In this document: in pieces, positions 30,904-39,583 of the stretch
How positions within the stretch are numbered: position 1 is the stretch's first letter
Layout of the letters: every line of letters starts with the position of its first letter
NCBI GenBank assembly: GCA_016795565.1
Contig: JAEUGW010000030.1
Location: 24,639-88,638 of the forward strand
Origin: Opitutaceae bacterium
Lineage (GTDB): Bacteria > Verrucomicrobiota > Verrucomicrobiia > Opitutales > Opitutaceae
Reading direction: 5' to 3'
DNA length: 64,000 nt
Notes under the pieces: generated by a model
What the model was told of the DNA's origin: nothing
Seen by the model: the letters and a program-made list of their open reading frames with translations, nothing else
Database searches by the model: none
Made by a program: the position numbers and the translations under genes

Positions 30904-32387
30904 TAATCTCCGCCTACCGGGCCGCCGGGCAGGGCCACGTGTTTGCCTTTTGGGAGGCGCTCAACCCGGAGGAACGCGCCGGGCTGGCCGCGCAGGCGGC
31001 CGAAATCGACCTGGCCGAGGTGGCGCAGCTCAATCGCGACCTTGTGCTGCGTCCGGCCGGGACCGGCGGAGTGAATCTCGAGGGATTGGCCCCGGCGCCG
31101 TGCGAGCGGTTGCCAGCCAACGGCGGTGACCCGGCGAAATGGGCGGCGGCGCGGGCGGCGGGCGAGGCGGCCTTGCGGGCCGGCCGGGTGGCGGCGTTCA
31201 CGGTGGCCGGCGGGCAGGGGACCCGCCTCGGCTATGACGGCCCCAAGGGCACCTTCTCGGTCACGCCGCTGCGAAAAAAATCCCTCTTCCAAGTCTTCGC
31301 CGAGAAGATACTCGCGTCGGGTCTGCGCCACGAGAAACCGCTGCACTGGTTCATCATGACGAGCCATGCGAACCACGAGCAGACGGAGCAGTTCTTTGCG
31401 GCGAACAAGTTTTTCGGCCTCGACCGCGACCGCGTGCATTTCTTCCGCCAAGGCCGGATGCCGGCGGTGGATTTTGCGGGCAAGCTCCTGCTGGAGACGC
31501 GCTCGACGCTGGCGCTGAGTCCCGACGGCCACGGCGGCTCGCTGCGGGCCTTGCAGCGCAGCGGGGCGCTCGACCTGATGGCCCGCGAAGGCATCGACAC
31601 CATCAGCTACTTCCAGGTGGACAACCCGCTCGTGCGCTGCATCGACGCGGAGTTCATCGGCTTTCACCTCCTGGCCGGGGCGGGGATGTCGAGCAAGATG
31701 GTCCCCAAGGCGTTCCCCGAGGAGAAAGTCGGACATTTCTGCCGCCAGCATGGCAAGGTGGTCGTGATCGAATACAGCGACATGCCGGCGGCCATGCAGA
31801 AGGAGACGAATCCCGACGGGTCCCTGCGCTATGGCGCCGGCAGCATTGCGATCCACGTCATTGATCGGGAGTTCGCCACCCGCATGGCGGGTGGGGTAGG
31901 GCGGGTTGTCCCCAACCCGCCGGGATCGGAAAAAGACGGCGCGTTAGGGACAACGCGCCCCACCTCAGAATCCACACCGGAGCTTCCATTCCATCGCGCC
32001 GACAAAAAGATCCAAACCGTGGATGCAACTGGCGCCGCAGTAAAGCCGGCCGCGGCCAACGGCGTGAAGTTCGAGATGTTCGTGTTCGACGCGCTGCCCT
32101 TCGCCGCCAACTCCATCGTGATCGAGACGGCGCGGGCGGACGATTTCAGCCCGGTGAAGAACGCCGAGGGTGTGGACTCGCCGCAGACCTGCCGCGACGA
32201 CCAGCTCCGGCAATTCGCCCGCTGGCTCAAGGCGGCGGGTGCCGCGGTCGAGACGGACGCCACCGGACTGCCCCACTGCACCGTCGAGGTGTCGCCGCTT
32301 TTTGGCTATGACGCCGCCACGTTCGCCGAGAGCTGGCGGCGCCTGCCGGTCAAGCCAGCGGTCGCTGACGGGCTGTATCTCGAATGA
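30888..32387 (+). CDS. UDP-sugar pyrophosphorylase (UDPGP/UAP1-like)
   Basis: A 499-residue protein. VAGGQGTRLGYDGPKGTF is the nucleotide-binding loop of eukaryote-type UDP-GlcNAc/UDP-glucose pyrophosphorylases, followed by WFIMTSHANHEQTEQFF, FFRQGRMPAVD, PDGHGGSLRAL and YFQVDNPLVRCID. It should make UDP-GlcNAc or UDP-glucose from UTP. The start codon lies inside a heptamer array. Residues about 334-360 (GGVGRVVPNPPGSEKDG and on) are a palindromic repeat translated in frame just before LPFHRADKKIQTVD, a loop that is short in relatives. Confidence 0.9.
   Translation: MTIDQLISAYRAAGQGHVFAFWEALNPEERAGLAAQAAEIDLAEVAQLNRDLVLRPAGTGGVNLEGLAPAPCERLPANGGDPAKWAAARAAGEAALRAGRVAAFTVAGGQGTRLGYDGPKGTFSVTPLRKKSLFQVFAEKILASGLRHEKPLHWFIMTSHANHEQTEQFFAANKFFGLDRDRVHFFRQGRMPAVDFAGKLLLETRSTLALSPDGHGGSLRALQRSGALDLMAREGIDTISYFQVDNPLVRCIDAEFIGFHLLAGAGMSSKMVPKAFPEEKVGHFCRQHGKVVVIEYSDMPAAMQKETNPDGSLRYGAGSIAIHVIDREFATRMAGGVGRVVPNPPGSEKDGALGTTRPTSESTPELPFHRADKKIQTVDATGAAVKPAAANGVKFEMFVFDALPFAANSIVIETARADDFSPVKNAEGVDSPQTCRDDQLRQFARWLKAAGAAVETDATGLPHCTVEVSPLFGYDAATFAESWRRLPVKPAVADGLYLE
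31890..31965. repeat. In-frame palindromic element inside the pyrophosphorylase
   Basis: Two hairpins (GGCGGGTTGTCCCCAACCCGCC and GGCGCGTT...AACGCGCC) with outer GTGGGGTAGGG / CCCCACC ends. It belongs to the same family as 5710-5774 in the epimerase, and both yield GVGRV...N...GALGTTRPT when translated. Confidence 0.78.
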
Positions 32388-32396
32388 GTCCCGGAT

Positions 32397-32500
32397 ATTT
32401 TTCATTTCTCATCGGCCATTATTCATTGTTCATTGCGGGCGCTCTGATGACTCCCAGTTCGATATGGCCATTGAGCAATGACCAGTGCCCATTGAACAAT
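32397..32500. repeat. Heptamer-arm element, copy 4
   Basis: The left arm (32397-32434) has TTTCTCA TCGGCCA TTATTCA TTGTTCA units. The right arm (32461-32500) begins GATATGGCCATTGAG and continues with inverted units. The spacer is about 26 bases. It lies between the pyrophosphorylase and mutase genes. Confidence 0.7.
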
Positions 32501-32511
32501 CTCCCCACCCC

Positions 32512-34461
32512 ATGACCCACACCGACAAAATCGCCTCAGCCGTCCGTGACGGCAAACTGATGCCCAGCGCGGCCGAGAACCTGACCACCTGGCTCAAGGC
32601 CGGTCTGCCCGCCTGGGCCCAGCAGAGCCTGACTGAGCTCATCGAGCGCGGCGAGTGGAGCGAACTCAACGACCGGTTCTACCGCTACCTTGAGTTTGGC
32701 ACCGGTGGCATCCGCGGCCGGACCATCGGCCGGGTGGCCGCCAAGGCGGAGACGGGCATTCTCAGTCCCACCGGCTCACCCGAGCATGCCAACATCGGCT
32801 GCAACCTGCTGAATGAATTCACGCTCCTGCGGGCCGTCATCGGCCTGCATCGCTACATTGCCAAGCATCTCGCGGGGCAGGGAAGCCGCGCGCGGCCCAA
32901 GATCGTCATCGCGCACGACGTGCGGCATTTCTCGCGGCACTTCTGCGAACTGGCGGCGTCCACGTGGACCCGGCTTGGCGGCGAGGCGGTGATCTTCGAC
33001 GGCCCGCGCTCGACCCCGCAGCTCAGCTTCACGGTGCGCCACCAGAAGGCGCACACGGGAGCCGTGATCACGGCGAGCCACAATCCGCCCCACGACAACG
33101 GCTTCAAGGCCTACTTTGACGATGGCGCGCAGGTGACGCCCCCGCACGACAAGGGCATCATCGCCGAGGTGGACGCCGTGCCGCTGGCGGCCGTGCATGA
33201 GTATCTGACCAAGGATCTGGCGAAGGTCGTCACGCTCGGGCGACAGGCGGATGACGACTATCTCGCGGCGGCGGCGCAGGCGGCGCTCGACCCGGAGGTT
33301 TTCCGGCGCACGCCGCTGCGGGTGGTTTACACGAACATCCACGGCGTGGGCGGAATATCCTCAGTGCCGCTGTTGTTGCACGCGGGCGTGCAGGTGACCG
33401 AGGTGCCGGAGCAGGTGGCCTTCGATGCCCGTTTCCCGACGGTGAAGTCGCCGAACCCGGAGAATGCCGAGGCCATGGCGCTGGCCGTGGCGCTGGCGGA
33501 GAAGGGCGGCCACGACCTCGTGATGGCGACCGACCCGGACGGCGACCGCATGGGCGCGGCCGTGCGCAACCGGGCGGGGCAGCTGGTGCTGCTCACGGGC
33601 AACCAGGTCGGCGCCATGCTGGCCGACTACCGCATCGCCAAATACAAGGAGCTCGGCTGGATCCCGGCCAAGGGCACGGACCGCGCCTGCATCGTGAAGA
33701 CGTTTGTCACCACGCCGCTGCAGGACGCCATCGGCCGCGGGCACGGCGTGAAGGTCATCAACACGCTGACGGGCTTCAAGTGGATCGCCGGCAAGATGCG
33801 CGGCTACGAGCAGGCCCTGGCCAAGGCCATGGGGCCGGGCTTCGACTACGACGCCACGCCGTTCCGGGAGCGGGCCGCGCTGCTGCAGCAGCACAGCACC
33901 TTCTACCTGTTCGGCACCGAGGAGAGCTACGGCTACCTGCCGAACGACCTGCTGCGCGACAAGGACGGCAACTCCGCCTGCCTGATGTTTGCCGAGGTCT
34001 GCGCCTGGGTGAAGTCGCGCAGCCTGACCGTGCCCGAATATCTCGACGAGATTTACCTGAAATACGGCTTCTTCCTCGAGGGCGTGATCAACATCTACTA
34101 CGAAGGCGCCAGCGGCACGGCAAGGATCAAGCGCATCCTCAACACCTACCGGTCCGCCCCGCCCACGGCGTTCGGCGCGACGAAGGTGACGCGGTTCCAG
34201 GACTTCGGCCGCGAGAAATTCTTCGACGCCGACAACGAGCAGATCCCCGCGCAGGACCTCTACCTCGTGACGCTGGCGAACGGTTATTCGTTCGCCGCGC
34301 GCGGCAGCGGCACGGAGCCGAAGATGAAGTTCTACCTCTTTGCGCAGGAGCCGGTGAAGTCCGCCGCCGACCTGCCCGCCGCCAAGGCCAAGGCCCAGGC
34401 GACGCTGGACGCGCTCAAGGCGCTGATGGAGGCCGATGCCCGGCAGCGTGCGGAAGGGTGA
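32512..34461 (+). CDS. Phosphoglucomutase / phosphomannomutase
   Basis: A 649-residue alpha-D-phosphohexomutase. TASHNPPHDNGFKAYF holds the phosphoserine (residue about 189), DPDGDRMG the metal loop, GTEESYGYLP the sugar-binding loop, and RGSGTEPKMKFY the phosphate-binding end. It interconverts hexose 1- and 6-phosphates, feeding the adjacent UDP-sugar pyrophosphorylase and glycogen metabolism. ATG 32512 is chosen because the codons before it come from the repeat arm. The length is slightly above the usual 550-600 residues because of an extended N-terminus. Confidence 0.92.
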   Translation: MTHTDKIASAVRDGKLMPSAAENLTTWLKAGLPAWAQQSLTELIERGEWSELNDRFYRYLEFGTGGIRGRTIGRVAAKAETGILSPTGSPEHANIGCNLLNEFTLLRAVIGLHRYIAKHLAGQGSRARPKIVIAHDVRHFSRHFCELAASTWTRLGGEAVIFDGPRSTPQLSFTVRHQKAHTGAVITASHNPPHDNGFKAYFDDGAQVTPPHDKGIIAEVDAVPLAAVHEYLTKDLAKVVTLGRQADDDYLAAAAQAALDPEVFRRTPLRVVYTNIHGVGGISSVPLLLHAGVQVTEVPEQVAFDARFPTVKSPNPENAEAMALAVALAEKGGHDLVMATDPDGDRMGAAVRNRAGQLVLLTGNQVGAMLADYRIAKYKELGWIPAKGTDRACIVKTFVTTPLQDAIGRGHGVKVINTLTGFKWIAGKMRGYEQALAKAMGPGFDYDATPFRERAALLQQHSTFYLFGTEESYGYLPNDLLRDKDGNSACLMFAEVCAWVKSRSLTVPEYLDEIYLKYGFFLEGVINIYYEGASGTARIKRILNTYRSAPPTAFGATKVTRFQDFGREKFFDADNEQIPAQDLYLVTLANGYSFAARGSGTEPKMKFYLFAQEPVKSAADLPAAKAKAQATLDALKALMEADARQRAEG

Positions 34462-34540
34462 GGCATTCTTAACGCGAAGGGCGCTACGAGCGCGGCCGAT
34501 TATTGCGTCTCACGCAATAGCGCGGACATCGCCATGTCGA

Positions 34541-34601
34541 AGGTAGGGCGGAGCGGCCCGCTCCGCCTCGGCGCACCGGGCCGGTGCGCCCTACCCGTCA
34601 G
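34541..34601. repeat. GTAGGGCG palindromic element
   Basis: GTAGGGCGGAGCGGCCCGCTCCGCC and GGCGCACCGGGCCGGTGCGCCCTAC form two adjacent hairpins within an outer GTAGGGCG / CGCCCTAC pair. Related to 60961-61034. Confidence 0.7.
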
Positions 34602-34650
34602 CGTATTATGCGAGCCTCAAGGAGGAGAAGCGCCAAGACAGACGGGATTG

Positions 34651-34683
34651 GGGTAGGGCGCGTTATCCTTAACGCGCCGGAGT
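34651..34683. repeat. Half copy of the GGCGCGTT palindrome
   Basis: GGGTAGGGCGCGTTATCC followed by TTAACGCGCC is one hairpin of the family found in frame in the epimerase and the pyrophosphorylase. It lies just beyond the E2 stop codon. Confidence 0.6.
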
Positions 34684-34687
34684 CGGG

Positions 34688-36031
34688 TCAGACCAGCAGC
34701 AGGGCGGGCTTTTCGAGGAGGTCCTTGAGTGCTCCAAGATACTGCGCGCCGACGGCGCCGTCGAAGACACGGTGGTCGCAGCTGAGGGTGACGGTCAGCG
34801 TCTGGCCGGGGACGATGGCGCCGTTCTTGATGACGGGCTTGGCGACGGTGGTGCCGACGGCGAGGATGGCGGAGTTGGGCGGGTTGATGATGGCGGTGAA
34901 CTTCGGGATGCCCATCATGCCGAGGTTGGAGACGCAGAAGGTGCCGCCGGTGTAGTCGTTCGGGGCGAGTTTCCTGTCCTTGGCCTTTTTGCCGAGGGCC
35001 TTGGCCTCGGTGCTGATCTGGAAGACGCTCTTCAGGTGGCAGTCGCGGACGACCGGGGTGATGAGGCCGTCCTCGAGGGCGACGGCGAAGGCGACGTGGG
35101 CGGCACCGTGGTAGCGAATGGCGGTGCCTTCCCAGGAGCTGTTGACGGCGGGCACGCGGCGCAGGGCCTCGGCGCTGGCCTTGAGCACGAAGTCGTTCAC
35201 GGAGAGCTTCACGCCGTCCTTCTCGAGGCCGGTGTTGAGCTGGGCGCGGAGGGCGAGCAGCGGCTCGGCGTCGATCTCGATGTCGAGGTAGATGTAGGGA
35301 ATCGTGGTCGTGGACTCGACCATGCGCTTGGCGATGACGCCGCGCATGGTGGAGACGGGGACGGTGCGGTCATGTTGCACCGGACCGCGGGCGAAGTGCC
35401 CCGTTCCGGCCTGCTGGCCGGCCGGGGTTTGTCCGGCGGCCTGCTTCGCAACCGCCGGCAAAGGATTCGCGGCCGCCGCCAAGACGTCGGCCTTGACGAT
35501 GCGGCCGCCGGGGCCGGAGCCGGTGACGTGCGAGACATCGACCTTCTGCTGTTCGGCGAGCTTGCGGGCCAAGGGCGAGATTTTGAGGCGGCCGCTACTT
35601 GAAGCGGCCGTCGAGGATGAAAGGCCAGCCTTCGCCGGGCCTACGGCTGGTTCGCCCGGTGGCTTCGCCGCAGGCGAAGGGGCTGGCGCCGGCGCAACCG
35701 GAGCGGGAGCAGGGGCGACGGCCGCAGGAGCTTCGGCCTGGGGCGCATCGCTCTTGGGAGCCGGAGCAGCGGGTGCAGCCGGTGCCTGCTCGCCGGCCTT
35801 GCCGATGGCACAGAGCGGGGCGCCGATGGCGACCTGGCCGCCGGGGGCGACGTAGATCTTGAGGAGCGTGCCGGTGAAGAAGGACTCGAGCTCCATCGTG
35901 GCCTTGTCGGTCTCGACCTCGGCGAGCATGTCGCCGGCCTTGACGGGGTCGCTTTCCTTTTTGAGCCATTTGACCAGCGTGCCCACCGTCATGGTGTCGC
36001 TGAGTTTGGGCATTTCGATGATGTCGGCCAT
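34688..36031 (-). CDS. pdhC: Pyruvate dehydrogenase E2 (dihydrolipoyl acetyltransferase)
   Basis: A 447-residue protein. A lipoyl domain (residues 1-80; VETDKATMELESF carries the lipoyl Lys) is followed by an Ala/Pro linker, an E1/E3-binding domain (ISPLARKLAEQQKVDVSHV) and a catalytic domain ending LSCDHRVFDGAVGAQYL with the active-site His and Asp. It transfers acetyl groups to CoA in the pyruvate dehydrogenase complex. The linker contains a palindromic repeat in frame (residues about 115-137), shared with the GspB-like protein. It is the last gene of the operon. Confidence 0.95.
   Translation of the reverse strand: MADIIEMPKLSDTMTVGTLVKWLKKESDPVKAGDMLAEVETDKATMELESFFTGTLLKIYVAPGGQVAIGAPLCAIGKAGEQAPAAPAAPAPKSDAPQAEAPAAVAPAPAPVAPAPAPSPAAKPPGEPAVGPAKAGLSSSTAASSSGRLKISPLARKLAEQQKVDVSHVTGSGPGGRIVKADVLAAAANPLPAVAKQAAGQTPAGQQAGTGHFARGPVQHDRTVPVSTMRGVIAKRMVESTTTIPYIYLDIEIDAEPLLALRAQLNTGLEKDGVKLSVNDFVLKASAEALRRVPAVNSSWEGTAIRYHGAAHVAFAVALEDGLITPVVRDCHLKSVFQISTEAKALGKKAKDRKLAPNDYTGGTFCVSNLGMMGIPKFTAIINPPNSAILAVGTTVAKPVIKNGAIVPGQTLTVTLSCDHRVFDGAVGAQYLGALKDLLEKPALLLV
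35622..35686. repeat. In-frame palindromic repeat of the GGCCTACGG family, copy 2
   Basis: Translated as PAAKPPGEPAVGPAKAG in the E2 linker. The DNA matches 27143-27206 with few differences, including the inverted CCTTCGCC ... GGCGAAGG ends. Confidence 0.78.
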
Positions 36032-36105
36032 GGGAGGAAAAGTGAGAGTGAAAGTGAGAAGGGAAAGTGGATTCTTCGCTGCGCTCAGAATGACGGGCGC
36101 GGGGA

Positions 36106-37083
36106 TTACTTCAGAGTCTCCAGCGCGGCCTGGTAGATGCGGTCGACGTTGGGGAGCTGGAGTTTTTCGAGGGGCATGGAATAGATGGCGGGGGAGTCGA
36201 TCGAGGTCAGGCGCTTGACCGGGGCGTCGAGGTAGTCGAAGGCCTTGTCTGAGATGATCGCGGCGACCATGGCGCCGACGGAGCAGAAGGGCTTGGATTC
36301 CTCGACGTAGAGGGCGCGGTTGGTCTTCTTGACGGAGTTGAGGATGGTCTCCTCGTCGAGCGGGCGGATGGAGCGGAGGTCCACGACCTCGGCGTTGATG
36401 TTGTGCTTCTCCTTGAGGAGGTCGGCGGCCTTGAGGGCCATCTGGATGGCGCGGCCGTGGCCGATGATGGAGAGGTCCGTGCCGGCGCGGAGGATGTTGG
36501 CCTTGCCGAGTGGCACGAGGTATTCGCCGTCGGGCACCTCCATGGTCTCGCCGTAGAGGATGGTGTTCTCCATGAACATGACCGGGTCGTTGTCGCGGAT
36601 GGCGGACTTCATGAGGCCCTTGGCGTCGTAGGCGTTGGAGGGGACGACGACCTTGATGCCCGGGTGGTAGGCCGCGATGGACTCGGGCGTGTGGGAGTGG
36701 GTGGCGCCGACGTTGGTGCCGCCGTTGGCGGGGCCGCGGAGGACGATGGGGCAGTTGATGAGGCCGCCGGACATGTAGCGGATGTTGGCCGCGTTGTTGA
36801 AGATCTGGTCGAAGGCGACGGTGTAAAAGCTGAAGAACATCAGCTCCATGACGGGACGCAGGCCGAGCATGGCGGCGCCGACGCCCATGCCGATGAAGCC
36901 GGCCTCGCTGATGGGCGTGTCCACGATGCGCTGGGGGCCGTATTTGGCCAGCATGCCTTCGGAGACCTTGTAGGCGCCGTTGAACTGGGCGACTTCCTCG
37001 CCCATGAGGACGACGTTGGGGTCGCGTTCGATTTCCTCGGACATGGCGTGCCGGAGGGCTTCGCGGTAGGAGATGACGGGCAT
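36106..37083 (-). CDS. pdhB: Pyruvate dehydrogenase E1 beta
   Basis: A 325-residue protein. ISYREALRHAMSEEIERDPN, MGEEVAQFNGAYKVSEGML and RIVDTPISEAGFIGMGVGAA are the standard start of E1 beta. GGTNVGATHSHTPES and EVVDLRSIRPLDEETIL follow in the transketolase pyrimidine and C-terminal domains. With E1 alpha it decarboxylates pyruvate using thiamine diphosphate. The 74 bases to pdhC contain a GTGAAA-type array and part of a TGTCATTCTGA palindrome. Confidence 0.95.
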   Translation of the reverse strand: MPVISYREALRHAMSEEIERDPNVVLMGEEVAQFNGAYKVSEGMLAKYGPQRIVDTPISEAGFIGMGVGAAMLGLRPVMELMFFSFYTVAFDQIFNNAANIRYMSGGLINCPIVLRGPANGGTNVGATHSHTPESIAAYHPGIKVVVPSNAYDAKGLMKSAIRDNDPVMFMENTILYGETMEVPDGEYLVPLGKANILRAGTDLSIIGHGRAIQMALKAADLLKEKHNINAEVVDLRSIRPLDEETILNSVKKTNRALYVEESKPFCSVGAMVAAIISDKAFDYLDAPVKRLTSIDSPAIYSMPLEKLQLPNVDRIYQAALETLK

Positions 37084-37089
37084 GGTAGA

Positions 37090-37212
37090 AAAGTAGTGAG
37101 TAGCGAGTAGCGGGTAGTGAGTAGGTTGAGCGGAATCGTTCTCTTTCTCGTAATCTTAATCTTTCTCTCGGTGGCTTGGAGAACGAGAAGGAGTAGGAGA
37201 ACGAGAATGATT
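37090..37212. repeat. Short-unit arrays between pdhA and pdhB
   Basis: Positions 37090-37129 carry GTAGTGA GTAGCGA GTAGCGG units (7 bases). Positions 37137-37212 carry TTCTCG-type units followed by the inverted GAGAAC type, forming an imperfect hairpin. The block sits inside an operon, so it must be tolerated in the mRNA. Confidence 0.65.
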
Positions 37213-38302
37213 AATTGAAGAAGAGCGTGCCCTGGGACTTGCGGTCGGCGGGGTTGTCGGCCTCCCAATAGACGTCCTTCTGGATGTCCTCGACGGAGGG
37301 GAAGGGGCTGGCCTCGGCGAACTGGGCGGAGGTCTCGGCCTCGGCGCGGGCGGCCTCGTCGATCTTGGCGATGCTGTCGTCGGTAAGGACCTTCTCGGCG
37401 AGGAGCGAGTTCTGGAAAACCATGAGCGGGTCCTTGGTGGCCTTGTAGGCCTCGATCTCCTGCTTGTCGCGGTAGGTGGTGTCGGGGTCGGCGACGGAGT
37501 GGCCGCGGTAGCGATAGGTGCGGATCTCGAGGACGCTCGGGAGGGATTTCTCGTGGGCGAGCTTGAGGGCGGCGGCGACCTTGTCGCGGACCTCGAGGAC
37601 GTCGTGGCCGTTCTCAATGATGTCCCAGTTCATGCCGTAGCCCTCGGCGCGCTGGGCGAGGCTCGGGCCGGCCGAGGAGCGTTCCTGGCTGGTGCCCATC
37701 GAGTAGCCGTTGTTCTCGATGATGAAGATGACGGGCAGCGACATGAGCGCCGCGAGGTTGTAGGACTCGTGCACGGCGCCCTGGTTGACGGCACCGTCGC
37801 CCATGAAGGCGAGGGCGGCACCCTTGAGGCCCTTGTATTTGAGGGCGTAGGCGAGGCCGGTGCCGAGCGGGATCTGGCCGCCGACGATGCCGTGGCCGCC
37901 CCAGAAATTGCGCGACGGGTCGAAATAGTGCATCGAGCCGCCCTTGCCCTTGGAGCAGCCGGTGTATTTGCCGTAGTTCTCCGCCATCATCTCGTTCATG
38001 CCCATGCCGACGGCGAGCGCGTGGCCGTGGTCGCGGTAGGCGGTGATGATGTGGTCATGCTTGCCCATGACGGACACGCAGCCGACGGCGATGGATTCCT
38101 GCCCGATGTAGAGGTGGAGGAAGCCGCCGATCTTGCCCTGCTGGTAGCTGCGCAGGCAGCGCTCCTCGAAGCGGCGGATGCGCACCATGTCGCGGTAGAG
38201 CGCGATCAGCTCGTCGTGGCCGAGCTTGGCGTTGATGGGGGCCTGCCGGGCATTATAGCCAGCGACTTCGGGCTTTTTGGCGGGAGCGGATTTCTTGGTC
38301 AC
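37211..38302 (-). CDS. pdhA: Pyruvate dehydrogenase E1 alpha
   Basis: A 363-residue protein. RDMVRIRRFEERCLRSYQQG, KIGGFLHLYIGQESIAVGC and GSMHYFDPSRNFWGGHGIVG are typical of E1 alpha. The thiamine diphosphate motif is MGDGAVNQGAVHESYNLAAL through IIENNGYSMGT. The family phosphorylation-loop region RYRGHSVADPDTTYR is present. It is the first gene of pdhA-pdhB-pdhC; the E3 gene is not in the window. Confidence 0.95.
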   Translation of the reverse strand: MTKKSAPAKKPEVAGYNARQAPINAKLGHDELIALYRDMVRIRRFEERCLRSYQQGKIGGFLHLYIGQESIAVGCVSVMGKHDHIITAYRDHGHALAVGMGMNEMMAENYGKYTGCSKGKGGSMHYFDPSRNFWGGHGIVGGQIPLGTGLAYALKYKGLKGAALAFMGDGAVNQGAVHESYNLAALMSLPVIFIIENNGYSMGTSQERSSAGPSLAQRAEGYGMNWDIIENGHDVLEVRDKVAAALKLAHEKSLPSVLEIRTYRYRGHSVADPDTTYRDKQEIEAYKATKDPLMVFQNSLLAEKVLTDDSIAKIDEAARAEAETSAQFAEASPFPSVEDIQKDVYWEADNPADRKSQGTLFFN

Positions 38303-38900
38303 AGGGAAATAGTTTGAGATTGAAGCAATATCCAGAAGCAGACTCCCGTTCTTAGGTGCCGACTGGTGAACACAAGGCTAAACCGGGTGCTTCGCCACTT
38401 TCATTGGGTAGCACGTCTATCCTGGAAGTTTTGGAACCACTGATGAGTTTCGCCAAGGGGCGAAACTTTCCCGGTCCCCCTCCGGCTAATCGCCTACGGG
38501 ATGGGGTTTCGGGGAGTCCGCTGATCGCGGACCGGGGAGAACAGCCTGCGAAACCAGGCAGATTCCGGCCATTGCAGCAAAAGTAGGGGCGCGCCTGGTG
38601 CGCGCCCGAGAGACTGCGCTATCCGTGTCGGGCGTGGACAAGCCGCGCTACAAAAAACGGGTTTCGGATAGCTTCCAAATCGCAACGATGCAGTAGGACT
38701 CCTTCAGACACAGTGAAACCTACCGTCTGCAAATGGGAGACCCCTCCTGCATTGCAATCGAGGTTCCGTGCTCCTTTCAGTGCCTGACTGTGGGAGCGAG
38801 CTTGCTCGCGACCTCGCCCAAAAAGTCGCGAGCAAGCTCGCTCCCACATTTCCCACGGCATCGTTGGCTCAATCGCAACGGATCGCGAACCGCGGGCCGG
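38303..38900. other. Gene-free region with MITE-like repeats
   Basis: About 600 bases upstream of pdhA. It holds a GTAGGGGCGCGCC...CGCGCTAC palindrome (38583-38650) and a 183-base element (38684-38866). The promoter of the pdh operon must lie near 38303-38400. No gene is supported. Confidence 0.65.
38684..38866. repeat. MITE-like element with AACGATGCAG ends, copy 1
   Basis: Ends are AACGATGCAGTAGGACTCC and CGGCATCGTT. Inside is a 60-base palindrome TGTGGGAGCGAGCTTGCTCG ... GCTCCCACA (38789-38848). The whole element is present in inverted orientation at 63651-63834, with about 80 percent identity by eye. Confidence 0.8.
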
Positions 38901-39416
38901 CTAGGGACGGCGCGGCGGGCAGGCGGTGATCTGCTCGACCGTGATCGCGATGGGCGAGCGGGCGCAGTCGGCCTTCAAGGCGACGAAGCCGTCGCGGTAT
39001 TGGTCGAAAATCGGCCAGAGCGCCGCCTTGTCGGTCTCGGGGATGGGGAGGCCCTTGATTTGTTCGCGCGAGAAGAAGGCGAATTTGCCCTCGGGGATGT
39101 CAGGCGGCAGCGCCGCGATGGGCTGCCGGCAGCGGAACAGGAACATGAGCCAGTGCGTTTCGCCCTGGTAGGCTTTTTCCGCGATCATGGCGAAGAGGTG
39201 GAGCTGGTCCGGCGTGATGCGCAGGCCGGTCTCCTCGGCGGTCTCGCGCACGGCGCAATCGAACGGCGACTCGCCCGTGGCCATCTCGAGCTTGCCGCCG
39301 ATGGGCGTCCAGACGCCGAGGTTGGGCTGCTTGGCCCGCAGGAGCAGGAGCTGCTCGCCGGCGGTGTTCTCAATGAACACGAGCACGCTGATCTTGTAGG
39401 GCAGGACGGAGGCCAT
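38901..39416 (-). CDS. Nudix hydrolase
   Basis: A 171-residue protein starting at ATG 39414-39416 (MASVLPYKISVLVFIEN); an upstream in-frame ATG at 39536 adds an unlikely leader. The Nudix box is GGKLEMATGESPFDCAV followed by RETAEETGL; it has a two-residue enlargement between the first Gly and Glu relative to the standard G-x5-E. The arrangement suggests a MutT-like nucleoside diphosphate-x hydrolase; the substrate is unknown. Confidence 0.85.
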   Translation of the reverse strand: MASVLPYKISVLVFIENTAGEQLLLLRAKQPNLGVWTPIGGKLEMATGESPFDCAVRETAEETGLRITPDQLHLFAMIAEKAYQGETHWLMFLFRCRQPIAALPPDIPEGKFAFFSREQIKGLPIPETDKAALWPIFDQYRDGFVALKADCARSPIAITVEQITACPPRRP

Positions 39417-39583
39417 GTGGCAAAAGAGCGTGACCTTTGCGGCAGGTCGGGCAAACAAATCCTTGTCCGCGGTGCGATTCCCGCGTCCCAATAACAGGAT
39501 GATTCGGAAGCCATGAAACCAAGAACAGGCCTGCACGGATTTCTGATTCGCGGCTTCCTGGCTTCCGTATAACCATACCCGCC

